From assembly GCA_903873705.1 (NCBI GenBank), contig CAIQPK010000007.1, forward strand, positions 1 through 64,000: a DNA stretch of 64,000 nt. The letters run 5' to 3'. Positions 15,562-23,707 of this stretch are shown here, in pieces. Below the pieces are notes generated by a model. It had not been told where the DNA came from and made no database searches. It worked only from the letters and a program-made list of their open reading frames with translations. The DNA is from an uncultured Acidobacteriota bacterium. GTDB lineage: Bacteria > Acidobacteriota > Terriglobia > Terriglobales > Acidobacteriaceae. A program made the translations under genes and the position numbers. How positions within the stretch are numbered: position 1 is the stretch's first letter; every line of letters begins with the position of its first letter.

Positions 15562-18153
15562 CTACTTGACCGTGAGCGGAACCGTAAAGGTTGAAACCGT
15601 ACCCGCAGATCCCGTCGCCGTGACGGTAACAGTGCTGGTTCCTGAAGGCGTCGCCAGCACAGTCGGGCCGCCGCCGCCGACCTTGCCGCAAGCGACCATT
15701 CCGGAAGTAATCAGCAGCAATGCCAGCGCCATCCACACCTTGCCGAACCGCAACACATGCTTGCGGCGGCGGATACCGATCCACATCGCAAGCAGCAACC
15801 CAGGCAGGATCGCCAGCGCCTGCCACGGCCCTCGACCGGAACCATACCCTGAGCCGGTAACCGAGATCGGCTGCGGTGCCGCCTGCGTCGTTAGAATGCT
15901 GAGCGCCACCGTGGACGACGTTGTGCAACCCGTTGCCGTAATCGTCGACGGGCTGAATACGCAGCTGCTGCTGGCCGGCAGGCCGGAGCACGAGAATGAA
16001 ATCGTTCCGCTGTAAACGTTCTGCGCCAGGCTGAACGAGTAAAGCGCCGTTCCACCAGCGACTACGCTGCTCTCCATGGTGCTGTTGGCAGTGGCCACAA
16101 AGTTCGGCGTCGAGCTGATGATGTTGGTCACCGACGATGTCGATCCATTGAAGCTGCCATCGCCGCTGTACTTAGCTGTGATCGCATACGACCCGGGAGT
16201 ACTGAAGGTGTTCGTGAGCGTCGCCTTGCCAGCGCTCGAGAGCGTCTGCGGAGTCCCAATCTGGGTACCATTAGCGAAGAACGTGATCGTTCCGGTAGGT
16301 GTTCCCGTGCTCACCACCTGCGCCGTAAACGTGACGGCCGAGGTCGACGACAAGGTGCTAGAAACGCACGTCGAACTCGTCGTGTACCCCAGCGTAGTAC
16401 GCGTCAGGGGCGAAGTAATGTAGGTGCCGCTCAGCGTGAAGTTACCCTTCGCACCCTTCGAACTGGTCGCGGTCAGGGTTCCTGTGAAGGGTCCCAGTGT
16501 GGAAGGCGTTGCTGTCACAGTCACGGTGCAGTCAATCGTCCCGTCCGAATTAGCCGCCAGGCAGCTGAACGCGCCGAGTGAGAAGTTCGCCGAACCTGCG
16601 GTGATGCTGAACGGCGTGGCCGCCGGTGGGTCCGCTGCGGCAAAGTGCACAGCCACAAGCTGGCTTGGCTGATTCGCACCAACGGGGCCAAAGAACGCAC
16701 CGGCTGCTGCCTTGCGGACCGTGCCGGTGGTGGTGTCGGTGATCAACAGATCGCCGTAAGGGTTCACGAAAATACCGGCGGCGCCGCCGGGAACCAGTGT
16801 CGCTCCAGAGCCGCTCAGCTTCGAAAACACAGCCTGCGTGGCCGGGCAGCCGTCACCAACAGCGTCCGTTGCTGCAGCGCAGGGCGCCGTTGCGCCGCCG
16901 GCGACGGGATACATCGCCAGGGTGCCGGCATCCACGCGCCACACGATGCCGTTCGATCCATCCTCAACGTAAAGATTGTTAGCCAGGTCCAGCGCAACGT
17001 CGAACGTGTTGCCGATGCCGAAGCTGCCCGCCTTGCCGCGAGTAACCGTCGTACCCTTGGTGTTCAGAATGCCGGCATATGTCGAAATGATGTTGGCCGG
17101 GGTCACCTTGCCGGTGTTGTAGTTGAAGTAGTTCGCAAAGTAGACATTGCCCGAAGGATCGACAGCCACATCGTAAGGATTGTCCACGTTGGACACGTTC
17201 GCCACAGCGCCATCCAGCCAGCCCGGAACACCGGTCGGGGCGAAGTAGCATCCGCCACGCGACCCCGTTGCCGCCGCTGTAAAGTTCGGGCAGTCGCCCG
17301 AGTTATAGATCTTGGTGTTCAGGTTGCCGTAACCCACAAACTTGTAGATCGCACCCGGAACGATCGTCTGTCCCTGCAGCGTGATCGTCGTTGTACCCAG
17401 GTTCACCACTTCAACGGCCTGGTTGCCTTCATCGGCGATGTACAGATTGCCCGCAGCGTCAAAGGCAATCCCGTAGGGAAAGTTCAAGTAAGACTGCGTC
17501 GCTGCGTTCACCGGCCCGGTGCTGGACGTGTTGCTCGTCTTGTATCCGAAGGCGGGAAAGCCGCTAGCCACGCTATTGCCGGCAATGTTGGTAATCACGC
17601 CGGTGACGTGATCGATTTTGCGTACATCGTCGTTGCCGTTGTCAGAGAAATAGAGGTCACCCGCCGGAGAAAACGCCAGCCCCATGGGTTTGGAAAGCTT
17701 CACCAGGGTAGCCGCGCAGCCATCGCCCAGCGAGTCCAGCGCCACGCCAGTGCCGCAAGCAGCGCCGGTCGCCGGATTCACCGTCGCCCCACCCGCCACC
17801 GTGCTGATCACACCTGTCAGCGGATCGATGCGGCGCACCAGCGCATTCGCAGTGTCCGAAAAATAAATGCCGCCGGTATGGTCCGTGGTCACGAAGCGCG
17901 GCGCATTCAATGCAACCTCCGTGGCCAGACACCCATCACCTACGGCATCGGTGGACTTGAACCCCGACACCGGGCAGGTCGCGCCCGCCGCAGGACTCGA
18001 CGTCGCTCCGCCGGCAACAATGCTCAGCGAGTAGGGGAGAAGGGTGGGCGTCACCTGCGCCGAAGACGCCAGGCTCAAACAGAGAACGGCGGCGGAAACA
18101 GCGAGGAAGCGTGGTGCGAGGCCTTTAAAACCATTGCGGGGAAAAGTGGACAC
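15562..18153 (-). CDS. Exported NHL-repeat / Ig-like protein with C-terminal membrane module
   Basis: An 863-residue protein starting with GTG at 18153 (AGGAG nine bases upstream). Residues 1-33 are a signal peptide (cleavage near SSAQ). Residues 40-500 carry NHL beta-propeller repeats (GGIYFSDTANALVRRIDPLTG, GLAFSPAGDLYFSDNGNDDVRKID, GNLYIADEGNQAVEVVN, GNVYFANYFNY) interrupted by Cys-containing insertions of the AVGDGCLAT type. A SPD-2-like part, an Ig-like repeat (TGTITFFANGTQIGTPQTL, ITAKYSGDGSF) and another beta domain follow. The last 95 residues have two helices split by RRRK, a lipobox-like MVAC, a Gly-rich linker and a Thr/Val beta tail, the same order as in the nuclease at 5908. It is probably cell-surface bound; the propeller may bind a polymer or protein. 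No enzyme motif is visible. Confidence 0.86.
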   Translation of the reverse strand: MSTFPRNGFKGLAPRFLAVSAAVLCLSLASSAQVTPTLLPYSLSIVAGGATSSPAAGATCPVSGFKSTDAVGDGCLATEVALNAPRFVTTDHTGGIYFSDTANALVRRIDPLTGVISTVAGGATVNPATGAACGTGVALDSLGDGCAATLVKLSKPMGLAFSPAGDLYFSDNGNDDVRKIDHVTGVITNIAGNSVASGFPAFGYKTSNTSSTGPVNAATQSYLNFPYGIAFDAAGNLYIADEGNQAVEVVNLGTTTITLQGQTIVPGAIYKFVGYGNLNTKIYNSGDCPNFTAAATGSRGGCYFAPTGVPGWLDGAVANVSNVDNPYDVAVDPSGNVYFANYFNYNTGKVTPANIISTYAGILNTKGTTVTRGKAGSFGIGNTFDVALDLANNLYVEDGSNGIVWRVDAGTLAMYPVAGGATAPCAAATDAVGDGCPATQAVFSKLSGSGATLVPGGAAGIFVNPYGDLLITDTTTGTVRKAAAGAFFGPVGANQPSQLVAVHFAAADPPAATPFSITAGSANFSLGAFSCLAANSDGTIDCTVTVTATPSTLGPFTGTLTATSSKGAKGNFTLSGTYITSPLTRTTLGYTTSSTCVSSTLSSTSAVTFTAQVVSTGTPTGTITFFANGTQIGTPQTLSSAGKATLTNTFSTPGSYAITAKYSGDGSFNGSTSSVTNIISSTPNFVATANSTMESSVVAGGTALYSFSLAQNVYSGTISFSCSGLPASSSCVFSPSTITATGCTTSSTVALSILTTQAAPQPISVTGSGYGSGRGPWQALAILPGLLLAMWIGIRRRKHVLRFGKVWMALALLLITSGMVACGKVGGGGPTVLATPSGTSTVTVTATGSAGTVSTFTVPLTVK

Positions 18154-18493
18154 GAAGTGAAGCTCCTGAGCACTGCGGGTTGAAGAAGAGGAAGGGCATA
18201 CTTTGCACCATTCCCAGCGACTTGGTCAAGCCAGCCATAAGGCAACCGCTGCGTACATCCGGATTCCAGCAACGCTGAAAATGCTTTGAGGAACCGCCGG
18301 AAGCGATGGTGCCAGATCACAAAAATGCAATCGATGCCTCAAGGTTAGCACCGTGACAGCCGGTCTAAACGGCAATGACATGAAAATATCGCACACCGAT
18401 GTAACGTTTTCGTCATCTTGAGGAAATCTGCGCCGCAATAACCCAAAACCTCTTAAAGGGCAGCTTCTTTCGCCGCATTGCGGCACACCAGCT
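18154..18493. other. Intergenic stretch, no gene seen
   Basis: A 340-base gap upstream of the NHL/Ig gene. I see no ORF of quality and no RNA gene. CGCCGCATTGCGGC near 18471-18484 is a small hairpin just behind the stop of the 18494 gene, and GTCATCTTGAGGAAATCTGC near 18412 is a decayed relative of the family B repeat. Confidence 0.5.
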
Positions 18494-19168
18494 CTACTCG
18501 TCGCTTTCACCCTCTTCGATGAGCGAACTCGTCCCCACCACATCAAAAGTAATCGGCTCGCCACCATTCGGCTGCAACGTGGCCCGTATAGGCAATCGCT
18601 GCCACCGGCTCGGCCCACAGGCCGGATGAGGCGTTGAAGGCAGGGGCCACTTGCTGATCACCCTCTCCGCCACGGCCTTGCGCGATCCCACCTGCGCGAC
18701 CACGGCAACCAGCCCACCGCGCGCCGTGGTCGTAATCCCACAATAGGCCGCGTAATCCCGAAACCACGTCACCTCAGACACTTCAGGGTCGAACGCGGGC
18801 AGATGCAGCGCCGTAATCCGGCCCGTCGACCGGTCCACCAGCAGCCACGGCCCCGGTTGCCAGCTCCAGCGGGCGGCCTCGCCCGGCAGGGCATCGTTCA
18901 GCCGTAACGCCCGCCGTATGGTAAAGCTGCGGTCCGTCACCTCGTGCAGATCGCCCACCGTCCACTCGCGTTGCACATTATCGACCAGCAACGGACGCAC
19001 TCTTAGCATCGCCGAAGTCTCTGCTCCAGGTCCCGCATCTGCTGGTATATAAGGCACTTTGCGCGACGGACCGAGCGCGACGACGTGGATCCGCGGAGCC
19101 GCCTTCGCAGAGGCACCCAGACATCCGTACAACAGCAGTGGCACAACAGCCCGAACAAGTTTCTGCAT
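18494..19168 (-). CDS. Exported protein of unknown function
   Basis: A 224-residue protein whose start is placed at 19168 (MQKLVRAVVPLLLYGCLGAS), since this gives a clear signal peptide ending near AKAAP; the ORF-track start at 19246 adds 26 residues without signal character. The mature part has short beta-like stretches (RIHVVALGPSRKV, EWTVGDLHEVTDRSFTIRRALRLND, WSWQPGPWLLVDRSTGRITALHLP) and a CGITTTARGGLVAVVAQVG segment, and ends with an acidic EEGESDE tail. I recognise no family. It is divergent from the bactofilin gene with 261 bases between the starts. It is likely periplasmic, perhaps a structural or binding protein. Confidence 0.7.
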   Translation of the reverse strand: MQKLVRAVVPLLLYGCLGASAKAAPRIHVVALGPSRKVPYIPADAGPGAETSAMLRVRPLLVDNVQREWTVGDLHEVTDRSFTIRRALRLNDALPGEAARWSWQPGPWLLVDRSTGRITALHLPAFDPEVSEVTWFRDYAAYCGITTTARGGLVAVVAQVGSRKAVAERVISKWPLPSTPHPACGPSRWQRLPIRATLQPNGGEPITFDVVGTSSLIEEGESDE

Positions 19169-19429
19169 GGCGAGCAGGGTAGTCCAATTGCCACAGCCCG
19201 GCAAGGCCAAACGTCTTCCACCGCCTTTCCACAGGGAGGTATCCAATCAGGCGCGGGTACCCCTCAACGGAACAGAAATGCCCGCTCTCAAAGGAGTATC
19301 GTTGACCAGAAGAGCGGTGTTCCAGCCACAGACGACGCGGCCGCGAGCAAATTCAAGCAGCATCGGTCAAGGCACGCCAGCACCGAGCAAAAGACCCCAG
19401 AACCAGGAACACGAAAGGAAACAGTGACT

Positions 19430-19951
19430 ATGTGGAAACCCAATCAGCCCGCCGGCGGAAGCTCGTCCACTCCGGAGCCAGTGCGTCCGGCAACACCTGC
19501 AGCGCCCGGCTACACCGGCGCAACCCCCGCCGCTAGTGGCGCCGCTGGTGCCGTACCCGCCGGGGAACAGGCCACCATCGGCAAAAGCCTGGTCGTAAAG
19601 GGCGAGGTCTCCGGTTCCGAGTCCCTGTACATCGACGGCAAGGTGGAAGGCGCCATCAATCTTCCCGGCAACCGCGTCACTGTCGGCCGCAACGGCCAGG
19701 TAGCCGCCAACATCATGGCCCGCGAAGTGGTCGTGCTGGGCAAGGTCCGCGGCAACGTCCACGCCTCTGACCGCGTCGACATTCGCAGCGAAGGCTCGCT
19801 CACCGGCGACGTCATCGCTGCCCGCATCTCCATCGAAGACGGCGCCTTCTTCAAAGGCGGCATCGACATCCGCAAACCCGGCGCCGAAGCCAAGCCCGGA
19901 ACCCCCGGAGCGGCGGCGGCAGCCGAGCCCATTCCCGCAACCGAAAGCTAA
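19430..19951 (+). CDS. Bactofilin-family cytoskeletal protein
   Basis: A 173-residue bactofilin. The core (about residues 45-145) is the right-handed beta helix: QATIGKSLVVKGEVSGSESLYI, then DGKVEGAINLPGNRVTVGRNG, then VLGKVRGNVHASDRVDIRSEG and GDVIAARISIEDGAFFKGGIDI. Both termini are disordered and Pro/Ala-rich (about 40 residues before and 28 after), as in many bactofilins. Such proteins polymerise without nucleotide at the membrane and organise cell shape or polysaccharide machinery. The ATG at 19430 is chosen because AAAGGAA lies 10 bases upstream and the ORF-track start at 19085 adds 115 residues of low-complexity sequence overlapping the divergent gene. A strong terminator follows. Confidence 0.9.
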   Translation: MWKPNQPAGGSSSTPEPVRPATPAAPGYTGATPAASGAAGAVPAGEQATIGKSLVVKGEVSGSESLYIDGKVEGAINLPGNRVTVGRNGQVAANIMAREVVVLGKVRGNVHASDRVDIRSEGSLTGDVIAARISIEDGAFFKGGIDIRKPGAEAKPGTPGAAAAAEPIPATES

Positions 19952-19969
19952 ACTACTCCGCCAACAGCA

Positions 19970-20002
19970 CAAAGCCCCGGCGACATGCGCTCCGGGGCTT
20001 TG
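19970..20002. terminator. Bidirectional terminator between bactofilin and GYF_2 protein genes
   Basis: CAAAGCCCCGG, an 11-base loop and CCGGGGCTTTG form a perfect stem with A and T flanks, placed between two convergent genes. Confidence 0.85.
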
Positions 20003-20017
20003 CTGCGTCTGGAGCTG

Positions 20018-20686
20018 TTACAGATGCGCAGGCTGCGCAGCGGCACGCCGCAGCTCGTTGATGCGATTGAAGTGGTACTGAAAATAGAGGCCGCCAAAAA
20101 CCAGCGTCATGAACCAGGAGAGCGTTAGCCCAATCGGCTCCTCCCGCGAGAAGTGCGTGCGCAGTGTCCGGCGCATCGAGAAGCGCGCCAGGATGCGCAT
20201 GAAAAATGTTGCCACACCAATCACCGTCGCATGGGTCGAAACCAGACGCGGCATACCGGAGAAGTCGTGCACCACGAAGGAGTACAGCGACGGAGAATTC
20301 ACGATGAACAACAACGCCGCAACGCAGAAGTAAAGCAGCGCCCTGCTCTCGGGTTCAACACGTCTCAGCCAGAAGCCTTCGTAAATGTCCCACATGACGA
20401 AGAAAGAGCCCAGCGTAATGCACTCCAGCACCAACGCCATGACCCACGGAATATCTGGCGGCGCCGGTAGATCCAGCCGCAACCCCGCAGGATCCAGCGG
20501 CGGGCTCTTCGACTTCTTCGCCTTCTTCTGCTTGGGCAGCAGCTTGCTCAGCGGCACCCACTTCGTCATGCCGTCCGTGCACGCCAGGTCCGTCTCTACC
20601 AGATAGCCGCTGCTAAGGTACGTGCGCACCTCTGCTTCGGTATAAGGACCGTACGTCTGACCTTCGCGGGCAATGCGATATTCCAT
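20018..20686 (-). CDS. GYF_2-domain membrane protein
   Basis: A 222-residue protein. Residues 1-50 are a GYF_2 (DUF4339) module: YRIAREGQTYGPYTEAEVRTYL and TDGMTKWVPLSKLL, a fold expected to bind Pro-rich peptides. A basic linker (KQKKAKKSKSPP) leads to four hydrophobic segments at about 80-100, 115-132, 145-165 and 190-208. The C-terminal half resembles DUF4234-like membrane regions. Topology suggests the GYF_2 domain is cytoplasmic. The bactofilin encoded convergently has Pro-rich termini, which would be a conceivable but unproven partner. Start ATG at 20686. Confidence 0.8.
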   Translation of the reverse strand: MEYRIAREGQTYGPYTEAEVRTYLSSGYLVETDLACTDGMTKWVPLSKLLPKQKKAKKSKSPPLDPAGLRLDLPAPPDIPWVMALVLECITLGSFFVMWDIYEGFWLRRVEPESRALLYFCVAALLFIVNSPSLYSFVVHDFSGMPRLVSTHATVIGVATFFMRILARFSMRRTLRTHFSREEPIGLTLSWFMTLVFGGLYFQYHFNRINELRRAAAQPAHL

Positions 20687-20738
20687 GGACTTCCCTGAAC
20701 TGAGAGCGTTAGGGAAATCCTATCGCACTGCACCCGCT

Positions 20739-21185
20739 TTAGGATTTAGCGGCAGCTTCCAGCACAGCGACATCAAGCTTGATCATGCTCATCATCGCCT
20801 TCATCGATGCCGGGTGGCTCACCAGTTCCGCGATGTTCTCCGGCACCACCTGCCAGCACAGCCCGAACTTGTCCTTGATCCAGCCGCAGGCCAGCGGCGT
20901 CCCTTCCAGCTTCTCCCAGTAGTCATCAATCTCGGCCTGATCCCGGCAGGCAAGCGAGAACGAAAACGCTTCGGTCAGCTTTTGCGACGGGCCGCCGTTC
21001 ATGAACGTCATTTCCTGGCCCGCAAGCTCGATCGAAATCGTCAGCAGCGACCCTTCCGGAGCCTGTCCACCAGGCCCCCAGCGCAGCTCATCCGTCTTTT
21101 TCGCATCAGGGAAAATTGAAAAGTAGAAGTTGGCTGCATCTTCCGCTTCGTTGTTGAACCAGAGAAAGGGAGTGATCTTGTTCAT
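20739..21185 (-). CDS. VOC / PhnB-like protein
   Basis: A 148-residue vicinal-oxygen-chelate fold protein of the PhnB or 3-dmu-9_3-mt type (PF06983). Visible family features are ITPFLWFNNEAEDAANFYFSIFPDA at the N-terminus, PEGSLLTISIELAGQEMTFMNGG, EAFSFSLACRDQAEIDDYWEKL and the ending GWIKDKFGLCWQVVPE. The start at 21185 is supported by GAGGA seven bases upstream; the ORF-track start at 21248 is not. It lies 19 bases after the YcxB-like gene on the same strand and may be cotranscribed. Members are commonly annotated as methyltransferases or glyoxalase-like proteins, but for most no activity is known. Confidence 0.9.
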   Translation of the reverse strand: MNKITPFLWFNNEAEDAANFYFSIFPDAKKTDELRWGPGGQAPEGSLLTISIELAGQEMTFMNGGPSQKLTEAFSFSLACRDQAEIDDYWEKLEGTPLACGWIKDKFGLCWQVVPENIAELVSHPASMKAMMSMIKLDVAVLEAAAKS

Positions 21186-21204
21186 GGCATTCCTCGTTGG
21201 AAAG

Positions 21205-21684
21205 TTATGTGTTTTTGACACGCGCCACAAGCAGACGCCGCAACTCATCCGCCTGCTCAGAACTTAGGACGCGCTTCGGGATAAACTGCGCTGCACCCTT
21301 TTGTACAAATAAAAGAAACAGCTTCGGCGTTTCCCGATAGCGAAGGAACGCCTCCCACTTGACGTCGGCGCTGCTCACGTTAGTGTCCACATGCACGCCG
21401 GCAGCGCCGAACGTCCACGTCATCTCACGCAGGATCATACGCCGAGCCCGATAGTATGGGCCTCCCCAGGCGAGCAGTAAAAAGATGACTCCGCAAAAAG
21501 TAATGGGTGTCATGACAGCGATCCGCTGCGCTCCGGAACCGTGAAGCAACTCGTCGAAATTCGACCATGCCGAAAACACCAGCAAGGCCGCCCATAAGCA
21601 AAAAAGAAACCAGCGCGTCTTCCCGCTCATGGCAATATTGGCATCCACGAAGTCGCGGCGCGTGATCTGGTAAGACACAGTCAT
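21205..21684 (-). CDS. YcxB-like membrane protein
   Basis: A 159-residue protein with two hydrophobic segments at about 24-40 and 56-74 and a C-terminal cytoplasmic part (WTFGAAGVHVDTNVSSADVKWEAFLRYRETPKLFLLFVQKGAAQFIPKRVLS), the pattern of the YcxB-like family (PF14317). The ending PKRVLSSEQADELRRLLV is characteristic. Function is unknown. ATG at 21684. It is followed by the VOC gene. Confidence 0.8.
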   Translation of the reverse strand: MTVSYQITRRDFVDANIAMSGKTRWFLFCLWAALLVFSAWSNFDELLHGSGAQRIAVMTPITFCGVIFLLLAWGGPYYRARRMILREMTWTFGAAGVHVDTNVSSADVKWEAFLRYRETPKLFLLFVQKGAAQFIPKRVLSSEQADELRRLLVARVKNT

Positions 21685-21840
21685 GCCGACATATTATCCG
21701 AGATGAGCTATCCCACACGCGACGCCGCCGGCTTGATCTTTCCGAACGGCACACACGCAGAAACACAGAAGCCCGGCGGTTACCGGGCGGCTGGTCGTTC
21801 TCGTCACCGGTGGTTGACCGGCGGTGCCTGGGGTGGGCGA

Positions 21841-22932
21841 TCAATGCTTCCGGAAGTCGATAACCACGCGCGCGGCGACATCGCCATGATGAAGGCGTGC
21901 AAAGACATCGTTAATGGCCGAGAGCGGCTGGAGTTCGATATCGGCCTTGACCTTGCCGTCGACCGCGAACTGCAGCGCTTCCGCCATGTCCTTGCGCGTG
22001 CCGACAAACGACCCACGCACCGTGATGCAGTTTGCCACCACGTCGAACAGCGGAAACGGAAAGTCCCCCGCAGGCAGCCCGACCAACACGCAGGTGCCAT
22101 GCTTGCGCACCATCGCCACACCCTGTTTGAACGCAATGAGCGATGGCGCGGTAATGAGCACGCCATGCGTCCCGCCGCCAGTCCCAGCCTTTACCGCCGC
22201 ACCTGCGTCGGGGACCGTGCGTGCGTTCACGACCAGCTCCGCACCCAGCGCGGTAGCGTGCGCCAGCTTCGCGTCGTCGATATCCACCGCGCAGACACGC
22301 AGCCCCATCGCGATCGCATACTGAATGGCAAGATGCCCCAGTCCGCCACAACCGGAAATCGTGACCCACTCCCCAGGACGCGCGCCGGTCTCCTTCAACC
22401 CCTTGTAGGTGGTAACGCCTGCGCAGATAAGCGGCGCCGCCTCATCCGGTCGGAGCCCTGCCGGAATATGCGCCACGTACTTCGGATCAGCCAGCACGTA
22501 CTCAGCGAAACCGCCGTTACGCGTATACCCACCGAACTGCGCGCCCGGACATACCGTCTCCCACGCACTCAGGCAATACTCGCAATGCCCGCACGCGGAG
22601 TAGAGCCAGGGCACACCGACACGGTCACCCACCTTCACAAGGCTGACGCCCGCGCCCACCTCGGTCACCATACCGATGGCCTCGTGGCCGGGAATGAATG
22701 GCGGCACGGGCTTCAGCGGCCAGTCCCCATCCGCGGCGTGAAGGTCGGTGTGGCACACCCCGCAGGCTTCCGTCTTAATCAGGATCTGGCCCGGTCCAAC
22801 AGTGGGAATTTCTACCTCCCGCAGCACCAGCGGATGTCCGAACGCTTCGACCACAGCGGCATGCATGGTGCGCTTGAAGCGCGATGGGTTGGGAGTTGCG
22901 ACGACGGTGGGATCGAATGTGAGCGCAGCCAT
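21841..22932 (-). CDS. Zinc-dependent alcohol dehydrogenase (AdhP type)
   Basis: A 363-residue medium-chain dehydrogenase. The catalytic zinc ligands are in CGVCHTD and PGHEAIG, and the structural zinc Cys cluster is CGHCEYCLSAWETVC. The Rossmann motif reads ISGCGGLGHLAIQYA and the following DIDDAKL ends in Asp, pointing to NAD. It oxidises primary alcohols or reduces aldehydes. GGGAGG lies six bases before the ATG at 22932, so the long N-terminus (about 20 residues before MHAAVVEAF) is kept. It stands alone on the minus strand. Confidence 0.93.
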   Translation of the reverse strand: MAALTFDPTVVATPNPSRFKRTMHAAVVEAFGHPLVLREVEIPTVGPGQILIKTEACGVCHTDLHAADGDWPLKPVPPFIPGHEAIGMVTEVGAGVSLVKVGDRVGVPWLYSACGHCEYCLSAWETVCPGAQFGGYTRNGGFAEYVLADPKYVAHIPAGLRPDEAAPLICAGVTTYKGLKETGARPGEWVTISGCGGLGHLAIQYAIAMGLRVCAVDIDDAKLAHATALGAELVVNARTVPDAGAAVKAGTGGGTHGVLITAPSLIAFKQGVAMVRKHGTCVLVGLPAGDFPFPLFDVVANCITVRGSFVGTRKDMAEALQFAVDGKVKADIELQPLSAINDVFARLHHGDVAARVVIDFRKH

Positions 22933-23057
22933 GGTGGAACCTCCCGAATCAACGGCTAGAGTTGCCGCGAATCACGATGCAGGATGAGCCTAGGCCCGCG
23001 CCCTGAGCGTTGGCTGTGATGCCAAGCACGGTTGTTGTGTGCTGTTTTGCTCGTGGA

Positions 23058-23684
23058 TTAGTGAACGAGCGCGCCGGAAATGTCTTCCGGCCCCGGCAAA
23101 TTGCCGCCAGCGTGACGAAGCCATCCCAGCGAAATTGCCTCGACGACCTGCAGGTCCGTGACTTCGAACCCGAGCCGTGCGGCTTCCGGTGAGAGAGCAT
23201 CGAGTAAAGCAGTGGCAAAGCTGCTGGGCGCCAGGACGATGTTGGCGCTCGCGTGCTGTCGCGCGGTAACAATCAGCGCGCGACGAACCTGCACAAAAAG
23301 CGCATCGTTCGCGTTGGTGCTCCGGGTGTAGTAGACCCCCGCGTCCGCAATGCGGTATTCCACGGTCAGGCTGACGCGGACGATGCCATTATCAGCGCCG
23401 ATCACCTCCACGCCGGCCAGCTGTATCGGTCGTACCCGCATGTCGCAGAGGATGATGTGCTGCTTCGGCCGCACCCAAGCCGTGCCCGGTTCCGCGATGC
23501 GAACGATTCGATCCCCTTCAACGATGACGCCACGTTGATTGGGCAGGACCATCTCGCGTTTCGGAATCAGGAATCGACCGCTGAGGAAGCGATAAACCAC
23601 CCCCGCAACCATGACCAGCAAGCCCACTTCAACAGCCACGCCGGCAACAATTTCCGAGACCGATTCCAGGAGCACCATAGCCAT
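23058..23684 (-). CDS. SPFH/band 7 (stomatin-like) membrane protein
   Basis: A 208-residue protein with one N-terminal membrane helix (residues 10-34, VAGVAVEVGLLVMVAGVVYRF) and a PHB/SPFH domain from about 48 to 190 (NQRGVIVEGDRIVRIAEPGTAWVRP, VRVSLTVEYRIADAGVYY, and GFEVTDLQVVEAISLG). Stomatin-like proteins assemble in membrane microdomains and often control proteases; no NfeD or protease gene is adjacent here. The protein is shorter than typical stomatins (about 250-300) because it ends soon after the SPFH domain. It lies 23 bases behind the GH13 gene on the same strand. Confidence 0.82.
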   Translation of the reverse strand: MAMVLLESVSEIVAGVAVEVGLLVMVAGVVYRFLSGRFLIPKREMVLPNQRGVIVEGDRIVRIAEPGTAWVRPKQHIILCDMRVRPIQLAGVEVIGADNGIVRVSLTVEYRIADAGVYYTRSTNANDALFVQVRRALIVTARQHASANIVLAPSSFATALLDALSPEAARLGFEVTDLQVVEAISLGWLRHAGGNLPGPEDISGALVH

Positions 23685-23707
23685 GCTGAAAGTCTACTAG
23701 GGACGCC

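Noticed and set aside
16645-18183. 512-residue plus ORF opposite the NHL/Ig protein
   Set aside because: The minus frame has signal peptide, NHL repeats and Ig domains; this one has none.
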